A program made the position numbers and the translations under genes. DNA of 54,245 nt from Lentisphaerae bacterium RIFOXYA12_64_32 (lineage in GTDB: Bacteria > Verrucomicrobiota > Lentisphaeria > Oligosphaerales > YB12-FULL-65-16), in assembly GCA_001803235.1 (NCBI GenBank), contig MHBL01000053.1:1-54245 (forward strand). The letters run 5' to 3'. Below are positions 33,060 to 41,702 of the stretch, in pieces (the first letter of the stretch is position 1; every line of letters starts with the position of its first letter). Under the pieces are notes generated by a model that saw only the letters and a list, made by a program, of their open reading frames with translations, did not search any database and was not told the origin of the DNA.

Positions 33060-33569
33060 ATGCGTAAACTCATCTGTGTTTCCGGATTGAGCAAGGGCGA
33101 AGAATTCGCTCTTGCCGAGGGAGTGTGCCTCATGGGAAGAGGCCGGGAAACCCACGTTCGCGTTCTCGACATGCAGTGTTCCCGGCATCACTGTGAGATC
33201 TACGTCAAGGGGGACTTTGTCTCCATTGAAGACCTGAAGAGCCGGCACGGGACTTTCGTGAACGAGACGACGGTCGCAGGCCGGCAGGTTCTGCAGTTGG
33301 GCGACAAAGTCACTCTAGGGACGACTGTACTTGTCCTCTGTGACGAGCATGCCGATCGACGGGATCTGACGACGCACCACCCCAGTGCGATTGCAGGCGT
33401 CGAAGTGGAGGAGTTTCGCAATATCGCCGGCCACCTCATGGGGAGAAAAGGCGAGCATTCCGCCGGTCATGGTCACCACCATCGGAGGAGGGCCGGACGA
33501 ATCCTTCGCTTGTGTCATTGGCTCGATTTCTTCCATTGGTTTTGGAAGCCGGCCGTCCGGCCGGGTTAG
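33060..33569 (+). CDS. FHA-domain protein
   Basis: 169 residues. The first 95 form a forkhead-associated domain: CLMGRGRETHVRVLDMQCSRHHCEIYVKGDFVSIEDLKSRHGTFVNETTV carries the GR, SRHH and HGTFVN motifs that bind phosphothreonine. From about residue 115 the sequence becomes odd (HHHRRRAGRILRLCHWLDFFHWFWKP), with no known domain; this tail may be real or come from a small frameshift. The start follows GGAGGG, and a sigma-54 promoter lies upstream. No serine/threonine kinase is nearby, so its partner is unknown. Confidence 0.75.
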   Translation: MRKLICVSGLSKGEEFALAEGVCLMGRGRETHVRVLDMQCSRHHCEIYVKGDFVSIEDLKSRHGTFVNETTVAGRQVLQLGDKVTLGTTVLVLCDEHADRRDLTTHHPSAIAGVEVEEFRNIAGHLMGRKGEHSAGHGHHHRRRAGRILRLCHWLDFFHWFWKPAVRPG

Positions 33570-33787
33570 AGCTTGATGACAGGCCCGCGCCTGCTCTTGA
33601 CCAGTACACCGGCAGCATGCAGACGGATGGATGCTGCAAGCCACACGGCCGGAATGCCGTGGCCTGCGGGGGGCCGTTCCGCCCCGCTCCGGGCGCGTAT
33701 GCCCCGTCATGTTCTCGTGGCGCTGCCTCGCACTCGGTGGTGCGGAGTAGCGGGGCAGTACCAGCGTTGAAAGGAGGAGAGTCTGTC

Positions 33788-34066
33788 ATGAGCACGAAGA
33801 AGAACAGGGACGGGGCGGTTTCGTTCGTTTGCGAAATCGCTGCGGAGGCCCGAGAGGTCTTCCTGGTGGGGGATTTCAACGGTTGGGACCCGGACGCCCG
33901 TCGCATGGTGAAAGGCAAAGATGGCTTCTGCCGCGCCAAAGTCAAGATCGAGCCCGGCCGGTACCAGTACAAGTTTGTGGTCGACGGCGAGTGGTGCCAT
34001 GACCCGAGCGCCAATGCACAAGTCCCAAACCAGTACGGGACGTTGAACAGCATCGCCAACGTTTGA
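33788..34066 (+). CDS. Stand-alone glycogen-binding (CBM48/AMPK-type) domain protein
   Basis: 92 residues; AAAGGAGGAG sets the ATG. VSFVCEIAAEAREVFLVGDFNGWDPDARRMVKGKDGFCRAKVKIEPGRYQYKFVVDGEWCHDPSA is the full isoamylase N-terminal/AMPK-beta glycogen-binding domain, including the V-x-GDFN-x-W and Y-x-Y-KF-x-VDG-x-W motifs with their sugar-stacking aromatics. Nothing else is attached. It is probably cytoplasmic and binds glycogen or another alpha-glucan. It lies in a sigma-54 signalling block, suggesting regulated handling of storage polysaccharide, but that is inference. Confidence 0.85.
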   Translation: MSTKKNRDGAVSFVCEIAAEAREVFLVGDFNGWDPDARRMVKGKDGFCRAKVKIEPGRYQYKFVVDGEWCHDPSANAQVPNQYGTLNSIANV

Positions 34067-34183
34067 GTTTGGTCGGTCGCCACCTGTTCCGGCGGCGTCC
34101 TTAGGGTCCATAGCTCTCGGGGGCGCCATCGATCGCACCAGCGTGCTCTGGGGGGCATGCTCTACCGGTGCCGCGTCCCCACG

Positions 34184-34237
34184 CAAGACCTCTCCCGATT
34201 CCGTTCCTTCCCTGATCTCACCTGTCGCTTTTTCCTG
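34184..34237 (+). promoter_or_regulatory. Conserved upstream block of sigma-54 promoter 2
   Basis: Second copy of the block at 32769-32830 (CCCGATTCCGTTCCTTCCC, TGATCTC, ACCTGTCGCTTTTTCC), placed just upstream of the second -24/-12 site. Confidence 0.55.
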
Positions 34238-34263
34238 GTGCGCGCGTGTGCGTTCGAGCCGAC

Positions 34264-34279
34264 TGGCACGGCGCGTGCA
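34264..34279 (+). promoter_or_regulatory. Sigma-54 promoter upstream of the lipoprotein gene
   Basis: TGGCACGGCGCGTGCA: the -24 part is a perfect TGGCACG and the -12 part GTGCA; GG 34265-34266 and GC 34277-34278 are ten bases apart. About 90 bases before the ATG at 34368. Confidence 0.75.
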
Positions 34280-34367
34280 TGGGGGATGGTGAGCAACCGG
34301 AAGCGGTTCTGCACCGCGACAACGACAAGGTGCGATCTGGTCGAGGTCGGGCAGGATGAGGTGACAG

Positions 34368-34916
34368 ATGCCACCAACACGCAAAAACCGGATTCGACTC
34401 GTGTGCGTCGCCGGTATGCTCCTGTCTGCCTGCGGTTGCACCAGCATCCCGGAGCGCCAGGCGTTTGCGGCAATCCACCGTGAACCTTATGACGTGGTGA
34501 CGAACAACTGCCAGCGCAAGGCGCGCGAATACGTCACCGTGCTTGTTCGCGCCGGTTACGACGCGAAGCTGGTGCACGTGATGACCCGCACGGCGGCGCA
34601 TATGCTGGTGCAGGTGCGGGATGGCGACCGGTTGCTCTGGCTCGACCCGACGGCCGGCCGTCGGCTTCCTGACCTTGAGGCGTGGGAGTACTACCGCATC
34701 GACAATGGGCCGGTGCTGCCGGTGGTCAGGACACTCAGCAACAGCGAGAAAAGGGCCCTCGATTCCTGCGTAGCCGTCGTCAACGGGGCGGTGGATGCAG
34801 AACTCATCGGGGTGTATGTGGGGCGTGATGCGAACTGGGGGAAGGTTCCCGAGGAGAAATGGGCTGACTATTCGGCGCTTCACCTTGGGAATCTTGTGGC
34901 GAGGTCAACGCCGTGA
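34368..34916 (+). CDS. Lipoprotein with transglutaminase-like cysteine-peptidase fold
   Basis: 182 residues, start after GAGGTGACAG. The N-terminus (RIRLVCVAGMLLSAC) ends in a lipobox with the lipidated Cys at 22. The mature part has Cys48 (VVTNNCQRKAREYV), His78 (TAAHMLVQV) and Asp93 (LLWLDPTAG) in the order and spacing of the Cys-His-Asp triad of transglutaminase-like/BTLCP peptidases. It is probably a membrane-anchored periplasmic enzyme or binding protein. A sigma-54 promoter lies upstream. Confidence 0.65.
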   Translation: MPPTRKNRIRLVCVAGMLLSACGCTSIPERQAFAAIHREPYDVVTNNCQRKAREYVTVLVRAGYDAKLVHVMTRTAAHMLVQVRDGDRLLWLDPTAGRRLPDLEAWEYYRIDNGPVLPVVRTLSNSEKRALDSCVAVVNGAVDAELIGVYVGRDANWGKVPEEKWADYSALHLGNLVARSTP

Positions 34917-35042
34917 TCGCCACGGCCTAGCCGCCGTACTCGGTCGGTTACGGCCGCCTCGTTCTGGTTCCCCTTCTGCCTCTAATGCCGTCGGGCGCAA
35001 ATAACGGCCTGTTGGCCGGGCAGATGGTCGATGAGCATGCAC

Positions 35043-35087
35043 CGGCACGATCGTAATGCGATATGAATATCGTTGGCGATCGTGCCG
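35043..35087. promoter_or_regulatory. Nested palindrome upstream of the NtrC-type gene
   Basis: Outer arms CGGCACGATCG (35043-35053) and CGATCGTGCCG (35077-35087) enclose inner arms CGATAT (35059-35064) and ATATCG (35067-35072). No T-run follows. It could be an operator or an RNA hairpin. The rest of 34917-35358 shows no gene. Confidence 0.55.
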
Positions 35088-35358
35088 TTGGATGATCGCG
35101 ACCAGGTGCCCGCCCGCCAGGGTTGCCATGATTCATAACTGTCGCAACTTGTCCTGCCAGAGGGGCCTTTTGGGCCAGATTACTGTGTTGACTCGACTTC
35201 TCTACGGCGCGGCCCGCCCTTCGGGTCGACACCTCGCCGGCCATGTGGACCAAACGCCACACTTGCGGGGCGAGAGCGCTACACATTTCCCTGAATCGGT
35301 GCTATCTTACCTGTAGAGGTTGCCCCGCAAGAACGGCTGGCGTTGTGGAGATGTACCT

Positions 35359-36798
35359 ATGACCGCGACTCCGCCCAGTCCTGGCGCTTCCCAACCCCGG
35401 CCCCGCCGGGATGAACTGACCGTTCTGATCATCGACGATGAGCCTGCCGTATGCAGCGTTCTGGTTGCCATGCTTTCTCCAGAGGGCTATCGCTGTGTTC
35501 CTCTCCATGACGGGCGCCGGGCTGTGGAAATGGTCGACCTGCATCATCCCTTCCTGGTAATGCTCGATCTCATGCTGCCGGAGACATCGGGGCTGGACGT
35601 GCTCCGCGACATCAAGGCAGTCCATCCGAATGTCATTGTCCTGATGATGACCGGCTTCCCGACGGTGGAGACCGCCGTGTCCGCGATGCGGCTGGGCGCT
35701 TTTGATTACCTCCAGAAGCCCTTGCATCTGGACGAGGTGCTGTTCCGTGTTCAGCGTGTGATCGAGCACACGAAGCTCCTTGCCGAGAACGATGATTTGC
35801 GCGTCAAGCTGGATCACCACCGCAGGAGTCAACGCCTCCTCGGCAAGGCCAAGAGCTTTGCCCGGGTCCTCGATACCATCGACGTTGTGGCCACCTCAGA
35901 CGCCAACGTCCTCATCTCCGGCGAGACGGGGACCGGAAAGGACCTCGTGGCCCGCGAAATCCACGAGAAAAGCCATCGGCGTGGCAAGCCGTTTGTCGCC
36001 GTGGACTGCGCCGCCCTGCCGGATCATCTCATGGTCAGCGAGCTCTTCGGGTACGAAAAAGGTGCATTCACCGGTGCCCTCGAGCGACATCCCGGGCTCT
36101 TTGAGGCTGCCGAGGGCGGTACGGCTTTCCTGGACGAGATTACGGAGATGAGCACTGAGATGCAGGCCACGCTGCTGCGTGTGCTGCAGGAGCGCCAGTT
36201 CCGGCGCGTGGGGGGACGGGACATGATCAGCATGAATGTGCGGATCATCAGCGCCACCAACCGGGACCCCGCGGAGGCCGTCCGCCAGCAACGTTTCCGG
36301 CTGGACTTGTTCTACCGGCTCAATGTCGTACCCATCGAGTTGCCGGCGCTGCGGGAACGCCGTGATGACATTCCGTTGCTGGCGGGGCGTTTCCTGGCCG
36401 ACTACGCGCGGCACCACGACCACCCTGCAAAGAGCATTTCCCTGGAGGCGCTGGACTTGCTCCGTGGCCACAACTGGCCCGGTAATGTCCGCGAACTGGA
36501 GAACCTGATCCAGCGGCTCAGCATCATGACACCCTTGCAGACGATCGAGGCCGAGGACGTAAGGAAGGTACTATCCCACGAGTCCAAACCAACCGTGGAT
36601 CTGACGGAGTGCTTCGGCCTCCCGTTCCGGAAAGCACGCCGGGTTTGGTTGGCCCAGTTCGAGAAGCCCTACCTGCTGCGCCTGCTTGCCGAGCACGACG
36701 GCATCGTGAGCCGCGCCGCGGCAGCAGCCGGCGTGGACCGAAAGACCTTCTACCGGCTGATGCGTGCCCACGGTATCCGCCCCGCCGCCGAGAACTGA
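35359..36798 (+). CDS. NtrC-family sigma-54-dependent response regulator
   Basis: 479 residues, start after GTGGAG. Receiver domain (about 18-135) with IIDDEP, phospho-acceptor Asp70 (MLDLMLPETSG), a Thr in MMTGFP and Lys in LQKP. AAA+ domain from about 160 to 390: Walker A GETGTGKD (188-195), the sigma-54 contact loop GAFTGA (235-240), Walker B-like GGTAFLDEI, and the arginine region FRLDLFYRLNV. A Fis-type helix-turn-helix ends the protein (GIVSRAAAAAGVDRKTFYRLMRAHGI). Phosphorylated, it would open sigma-54 promoters; the two in this block, with their shared upstream element, are the obvious candidates. The hybrid kinase at 30774 may be its cognate sensor. Confidence 0.93.
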   Translation: MTATPPSPGASQPRPRRDELTVLIIDDEPAVCSVLVAMLSPEGYRCVPLHDGRRAVEMVDLHHPFLVMLDLMLPETSGLDVLRDIKAVHPNVIVLMMTGFPTVETAVSAMRLGAFDYLQKPLHLDEVLFRVQRVIEHTKLLAENDDLRVKLDHHRRSQRLLGKAKSFARVLDTIDVVATSDANVLISGETGTGKDLVAREIHEKSHRRGKPFVAVDCAALPDHLMVSELFGYEKGAFTGALERHPGLFEAAEGGTAFLDEITEMSTEMQATLLRVLQERQFRRVGGRDMISMNVRIISATNRDPAEAVRQQRFRLDLFYRLNVVPIELPALRERRDDIPLLAGRFLADYARHHDHPAKSISLEALDLLRGHNWPGNVRELENLIQRLSIMTPLQTIEAEDVRKVLSHESKPTVDLTECFGLPFRKARRVWLAQFEKPYLLRLLAEHDGIVSRAAAAAGVDRKTFYRLMRAHGIRPAAEN

Positions 36799-36905
36799 GG
36801 TGTAGTTCGCGAGCACGTCCGGGCCGGCACCCCGCACTCGGTTGTCTCGGATCTCAGGCCCCCCCCCCGTCACCCAACCGCAGATACCCCGACTTGCCGC
36901 ACGCG

Positions 36906-39668
36906 CTACTGCAGCGTGGCGTTGCCCCAGGCGGCGTGGTCGCAGTGGATGTTGTCGCCGGCGTCGGTGGTCAGCAGGCGCAGCTTCTCCGCGCCGGTGA
37001 TATCGACGTCGATCAGCTTCGGCGCGTCGCCGCCACGGACGATGCCGCTGTCGAACACCGGCTCCCACTTGCCGGCGCGGAAGACCTCCACTGCAAACGT
37101 CGCCGAACCGCGCTTGGCCATGGAGTCTTCAATGCCGACCGTCGCCTTGAAGCGGGTCGCGTTGCGGAGTCCGCCGTCCAGGGTGTAGGTGGCGCGGCCG
37201 CGGCCGCCCTCGGGCGTGACCTGCGGACAAAGCACGACGCCTTTGGCCTGCGTCACGCCGCCCAGGTTCATGGGGCCGTTGACGTTGAAGTTCGAGTCCT
37301 TGCGCAGCGCGCCGTAGCAGAACACGTCGGTCGCTTCCAGGTCGCTGAGGTAGATGCCGGCGTCCGGGCCGAGGTGCATGGCCGTGAATATCGCACTGAC
37401 GGTCCCGGAGCGGCCCGCCTCGCCCGTGCCGGGCGGGTAGACGGCCACGCTCAGGGTCGTGGTCTGCGTGAGTTGGAGCGGACCGGCGTAGAGGGTCGAG
37501 GCGCGTGTGGGCTCGGTCCCGTCCAGGGTGTAGCGGACCTCCGCACCCGCCGTGCGACCGGGGACGAGTACGCGCACCTGCGTCTCGCCCACGAATGCCG
37601 CGGCGTTGGGCAGGATCAGCGGATTGCGGACGGGTAGCACCTTGCGGTACTCGTCAACGTAGAGACCGATCTTGTCGAACGGCACCTTCTCGAAGCCCGG
37701 GATCTGCCGGTACACCGGCGCGTCGTCGGCAAGCGCGAAGTCCATGGTGTCGCAGTTCGCGAATCCGGGATCCTGGTCGAGCGAGAGGTTGTCGGCGAAC
37801 GTGCCGAACTGCTTTACTTCGGGCGCGAGCGACATCTCGCCGCACCGGACCATGAGGTTCCGGCGCACGATGTTGCCCTTGGGCACCGCCGGGTCATCCT
37901 CCCAGATGCCCACCAGCTTCGGGTACCTGGCGCTCCAGGTCGGGTCCTTGTAGGGCATGGCCAGGAGCCGGTCCTTCATGGTCGTGTCCTTGTGGTAGCC
38001 GGCCCAGTTCATGAGCCGATTGTCGATGTGGATCGGGATCTTGCAGTCGACGATGATGTTGTTCTCCAGAATGTTGTCGCGGCCGCCGCCGACCAGGTTG
38101 GCGCGGTAGATCTGGTAGAAGACATTCCCGTACACGGTCGTGCCGCTCATCATGTCGTCCAGGTACACACCCTGGTTGCCCACGTGCGGGCCGCCGCCGA
38201 TGTGGTGGAAGAAATTGTAGCGGATGACCGTGCCCTGCCAGGTCCAATCACGCCCGGTGTGGATGGCGCCGGAGTCGTCCGTGCTCAGGCAGACATCGCC
38301 GAACTCGTTGAACTCGATGACGTGGTCGTTGCCGCTGAACCCCATCGGCTCGTGCGGGCAGTCGTGCATGTAGTTGTGTGTGGCGCTGCACCCGACGCCC
38401 TGCAGGTTGATGGCGTGCCGATAGGTGTGATAGAGCCGCGAGAAGTGGTGGATGTGGTTGTTCGTGGCGAAGTGGCCGCAGGGCGTGAGGCTCTTGCGGT
38501 CGCCGCCGGAGAGGTTGATCGCAGCCGCGCCTACGTCGTAGATGTCGCAACTCAGCACGCCGTGGTCCGTGCCGTCGGTGATGGCGATCGCCGTCGCCGC
38601 GACATTCCGCACCACGCAGCCGGCGAGGCGGTTCCCGGTGCCGTCTTTGATGGTCAGGGCGCCATGACGCGAGAACTCCAGCGTCAGGTTCCGGAACGTG
38701 ACGTACGAGACGTCGTCCAGCGCGACCAGTGGTGTCTGGATCATCGACAGGGCGACTTCCTTGCCGGCGATCGGCGTCGGCGGCCAGAAGTAGAGCATGC
38801 CGGCCTGGCGATCGACGTACCACTCGCCCGGCGTGTCCAGTTCCGCGAGCACATTCAGCGCGTAGTAGCGGGCGTTCTTGCGGTAACCGTAGCCGTGGTA
38901 GGGCGGCACGGTCTCAATGACTTTGCGCACCGGGTCGATCGCCTGCACGCGCTCGAACCCGTCGGCCCAGTCCCAGAACCAGTACCCGTGCAATCGCACG
39001 TCGCTCTCGTCGACCCAGCGCGACTGCCGGTCGCCGTCGTAGGTGAAACGTCCAATCTTGTCGCCCGGAATGCCGTGGATCCGATGCGGCGCACCGCCGA
39101 CCACGTCGCCGACGTGGGTGTAGTCCGAGTTGGGCCAACGCGCCAGGGTCATGCGCTTCTGCTCGAAGAACAGCTCAAGCCGCTTCCCGGACGCAATGGC
39201 GTCGCCCCGGTCGGTGATCCCGTTGGCGTTCAGGTCGGCCTGCAGGACTTGGCCGCGCGCCGCGGGATCCAGGCGTTCGAGCACCTTCGGGTCGCTGACT
39301 GGCGCAAATGCGGCGACCGGAACCACGGCGCCGCCCATAAGCCGCGCCTCCTCGCCGTCGCAGCCCCGATAGACGACCGGTGCGTCTTTCGTTCCGGAGT
39401 CCTCAGCACCGAGGGCGAAGCTCTGGTCGAGCCGGTACACCCCGCTGCGCAGCCACACGGTCACGCCGCCCGCCGGCGGACCGGCCTTCTTCAGCTCGCG
39501 CACCGCATCCCGGGCTCGCTCGAGCGTGGCGAACGGCTGCTCGCGCGTGCCGGCGTTCGCGTCGTTGCCGGCTGGGGCAACGCAGAACTCCGCCGCCTGA
39601 GCCGCGCAGACCGCAAAGGGCAGGAGGATACCGCACGTCCAAGGCCGGAGAGAGGCGCACAACTGCAT
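36906..39668 (-). CDS. Secreted beta-helix protein with CHB_HEX and NPCBM domains
   Basis: 920 residues; GGAGG lies six bases before the ATG, and the start gives a signal peptide (LRPWTCGILLPFAVCAAQAAEF). Residues 24-120 open with FCVAPAGNDANAGTREQPFATLERARDAV, the usual start of right-handed beta-helix enzymes, which then runs to about 620 (NNHIHHFSRLYHTYRHAINLQG, HDCPHEPMGFSGNDHVIEFNEF, DSGAIHTGRDWTWQGTVIRYNFFHHIGG). About 680-755 is a chitobiase C-terminal-like domain (VRYTLDGTEPTRAS), and 767-920 an NPCBM domain (GIYLSDLEATDV, HCDHAAWGNATLQ). Likely a glycan-degrading enzyme outside the cell. Converges with the NtrC-type gene. Confidence 0.82.
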   Translation of the reverse strand: MQLCASLRPWTCGILLPFAVCAAQAAEFCVAPAGNDANAGTREQPFATLERARDAVRELKKAGPPAGGVTVWLRSGVYRLDQSFALGAEDSGTKDAPVVYRGCDGEEARLMGGAVVPVAAFAPVSDPKVLERLDPAARGQVLQADLNANGITDRGDAIASGKRLELFFEQKRMTLARWPNSDYTHVGDVVGGAPHRIHGIPGDKIGRFTYDGDRQSRWVDESDVRLHGYWFWDWADGFERVQAIDPVRKVIETVPPYHGYGYRKNARYYALNVLAELDTPGEWYVDRQAGMLYFWPPTPIAGKEVALSMIQTPLVALDDVSYVTFRNLTLEFSRHGALTIKDGTGNRLAGCVVRNVAATAIAITDGTDHGVLSCDIYDVGAAAINLSGGDRKSLTPCGHFATNNHIHHFSRLYHTYRHAINLQGVGCSATHNYMHDCPHEPMGFSGNDHVIEFNEFGDVCLSTDDSGAIHTGRDWTWQGTVIRYNFFHHIGGGPHVGNQGVYLDDMMSGTTVYGNVFYQIYRANLVGGGRDNILENNIIVDCKIPIHIDNRLMNWAGYHKDTTMKDRLLAMPYKDPTWSARYPKLVGIWEDDPAVPKGNIVRRNLMVRCGEMSLAPEVKQFGTFADNLSLDQDPGFANCDTMDFALADDAPVYRQIPGFEKVPFDKIGLYVDEYRKVLPVRNPLILPNAAAFVGETQVRVLVPGRTAGAEVRYTLDGTEPTRASTLYAGPLQLTQTTTLSVAVYPPGTGEAGRSGTVSAIFTAMHLGPDAGIYLSDLEATDVFCYGALRKDSNFNVNGPMNLGGVTQAKGVVLCPQVTPEGGRGRATYTLDGGLRNATRFKATVGIEDSMAKRGSATFAVEVFRAGKWEPVFDSGIVRGGDAPKLIDVDITGAEKLRLLTTDAGDNIHCDHAAWGNATLQ

Positions 39669-39790
39669 GGGAAGACCTCCATCTCGCTCGACACCGGGAA
39701 CCCAGGGAGACATAACCCAAGCAAGGTAGAGCCGGGGGCGGCTGAACGCAAGGCCAGAGCCCTATGCCGATGGCTGCCCCCGATCGCCCC

Positions 39791-39945
39791 CGACCGCGGT
39801 CGATTGCTGTCGACTGCAGTCGATTGCAGTCGATGGCGTCGGTGGTGCGGGTGGCGTCGGACAACGGACCCAACGGACCCAGCGGACCCAACGGACGGGG
39901 ACGCTCTACCCGTGTCAGCGTGTCGCTGTGTCGCCGTGTCCCCTG
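39791..39945. repeat. Three short tandem-repeat arrays in one gap
   Basis: About 39796-39836: 10-bp units like GTCGACTGCA. About 39865-39895: 9-bp units GGACCCAAC/GGACCCAGC. About 39911-39945: 8-bp units GTGTCGCC. They fill most of the 310-base gap between two divergent-looking but same-strand genes. No gene is seen in the gap. Confidence 0.7.
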
Positions 39946-39978
39946 GGCAGGCGCATGGGCTCCTGCCCAGGCCGGGCG

Positions 39979-40944
39979 TCACGCTTCTACGTTGGCGGGG
40001 TTCGCGCGGTGCGCGCGGTGGCGGGCCTTGTAGCTGTCGAACGTCTCGATCTCGAACTCGCGGATGATGTCCTGGACCGTGAACTCGCTCGTCTCGGACG
40101 AGAGCAGGACAGCCCCCGTGCAGCCGTTGTCCTGAACCCGAACCTTGGGCCCGTACTTCTGCCGGGCCTGCTGCAGCTTACCCCAGTTGTCGTCGAGGAA
40201 GATCAGGGCGTTGTCCAGGTTGATCCGGGCTGAGACATAGGGGTAGTGCTGACTGGTCGAGGCGATGACGACACCCTCCGGGCTGACAATGTGGTTCTTC
40301 AGTGTCCGCCCGTTCGTGCACGCCGTGACCAGGAAGGCGTGGCAGGAGAAGGCCCAGTACTGCAGGCGCGGCAGCCCGCCGTACATCATCGAGGAGAAGC
40401 AGATGAGTTGCGGCCGCTGCTCGGGCGGTAGGTCGGCGTAGTTTCGGCGCATCTCGTCGAAGACGATGTCGAAACAGATGGCGCACCCGACGTGGCCGAA
40501 GTCGCACCGGATGACCGGCGCGTCCTTGCCGCAGAGGATTCCCCCTTCCGTCGTCTCGGAGATGACCGGGAAGTTCTTGTTGTAGACCCCCGCTACGCGG
40601 CCCTGCCGATCAAGGATCTGCGTTGAGTTGCGGTATGAGCCGTCGGACAGGCGGCGGGCGGCGGAATAGGCGATGTAGCAGCGCTGGGCGCGGGCAATGT
40701 TGCCAAGGAACTCGGCAATCTGCTCGCCGCGGCACTCGTAGTACGCCTTGCGCTCGTCCATCTTCATATCCGGGAACCGGTCGCAGGCTTCGGGCAGCAC
40801 GATCAGGTCCGGGCGGTCCGGCAGTACCTGTGCGATCTCGCCTTCGAGCAGTCGCTTGGCGTGGTCGACGGCATCCTGCCCACGCCGACCCTCGGCGCTG
40901 ACGCAATTCCTCCCGACGGTGCTGACGTTCACGTAGTTGGCCAT
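39979..40944 (-). CDS. Carbon-nitrogen hydrolase (nitrilase superfamily)
   Basis: 321 residues; start MANYVNVSTVG after GGGAGAG (a longer frame lacks support). The nitrilase triad is visible: Glu52 (LIVLPEACD), Lys123 (YNKNFP) and Cys157 (GCAICFDIVFDEMRR). A fourth landmark, the second Glu region, fits TEGGILCGKDAPV. These enzymes hydrolyse amide or nitrile bonds of small molecules; the substrate cannot be told from sequence. Cytoplasmic, no signal peptide. It stands between secreted-enzyme genes and may process a product of their substrate. Confidence 0.85.
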   Translation of the reverse strand: MANYVNVSTVGRNCVSAEGRRGQDAVDHAKRLLEGEIAQVLPDRPDLIVLPEACDRFPDMKMDERKAYYECRGEQIAEFLGNIARAQRCYIAYSAARRLSDGSYRNSTQILDRQGRVAGVYNKNFPVISETTEGGILCGKDAPVIRCDFGHVGCAICFDIVFDEMRRNYADLPPEQRPQLICFSSMMYGGLPRLQYWAFSCHAFLVTACTNGRTLKNHIVSPEGVVIASTSQHYPYVSARINLDNALIFLDDNWGKLQQARQKYGPKVRVQDNGCTGAVLLSSETSEFTVQDIIREFEIETFDSYKARHRAHRANPANVEA

Positions 40945-41187
40945 GTGAGTCGCTCTCCCGGTTTTGCAGCGGCGGCAGCAACGCACCCCGCGCTGGCGCC
41001 GCATCACTCCCGCAAACATAGCCCGCGACCGACGGTAAACCAACCACACAGTTGCTATAGGGCCGGGACTGGGAGCTGTTGTCAGGTCGCGCGGACAGCT
41101 ATACAGTTCAGCGACGGCGTGATCTACCGCGGTCGGCGTGCCGCGGCGGCACGTGAGCTTTTCCAGAACCCCGTGAGGTCACAACGC

Positions 41188-41526
41188 ATGCGCATCACAC
41201 CCGAAGCGGCGGCAAGACTGCGGAAGCTGCTGACGGCCGCACCGACCGGGACCACCGGGTTCCGGCTCCGCGACATCAGCGGCACCTGCCGCGGCGCGAC
41301 ACCGATGCTGGCGCCCGCCGCCGCACCGCAGCCGGACGAGACCTGCGCGACCGCCGAAGGCGTCGCGCTGTTCATCCCGCCGACGCATGCCGCCGTTTGC
41401 GCCGATGCGGTGTTGGACTATGACGGGGCGATGTTCGGCCGTGGACTGGCCCTGTCCTGGCCGCACCGGGACGGTTGTCCCTGCCAGCACGGTCCGACGG
41501 CAAGCAAGGACACGAGTCCGCCTTGA
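41188..41526 (+). CDS. IscA/HesB-like iron-sulfur protein
   Basis: 112 residues, ATG nine bases after GAGG. MRITPEAAARLRKLL opens like IscA/ErpA (I-x-I/T-T/P-x-AA-x3). Cys34 (SGTCRGAT), Cys97 and Cys99 (RDGCPCQHG) fall where IscA has its three cluster ligands (C-x~62-C-G-C), with CPC replacing CGC. FRLRDISG and VLDYDGAMFGRGLALS fit the beta-sheet core. Probably an A-type carrier for Fe-S clusters or a divergent relative. No isc/suf genes are next to it; the neighbours face the other way. Confidence 0.6.
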   Translation: MRITPEAAARLRKLLTAAPTGTTGFRLRDISGTCRGATPMLAPAAAPQPDETCATAEGVALFIPPTHAAVCADAVLDYDGAMFGRGLALSWPHRDGCPCQHGPTASKDTSPP

Positions 41527-41702
41527 GCAAGACCCACGGCCGCAGAATCGATGTCGAGCCGTGGCGCGGATCGGGAACGGTACAGCAAGGCTGGAGCCAT
41601 GCTGCTACTTTGCGGAGCACCCTCTTGCGGTACATGCACAAGCCACCGCCGTTAGCTTGATAGCTATGCTCCCCCCCCGATCAACATCTTGCGAGGCAAC
41701 AG

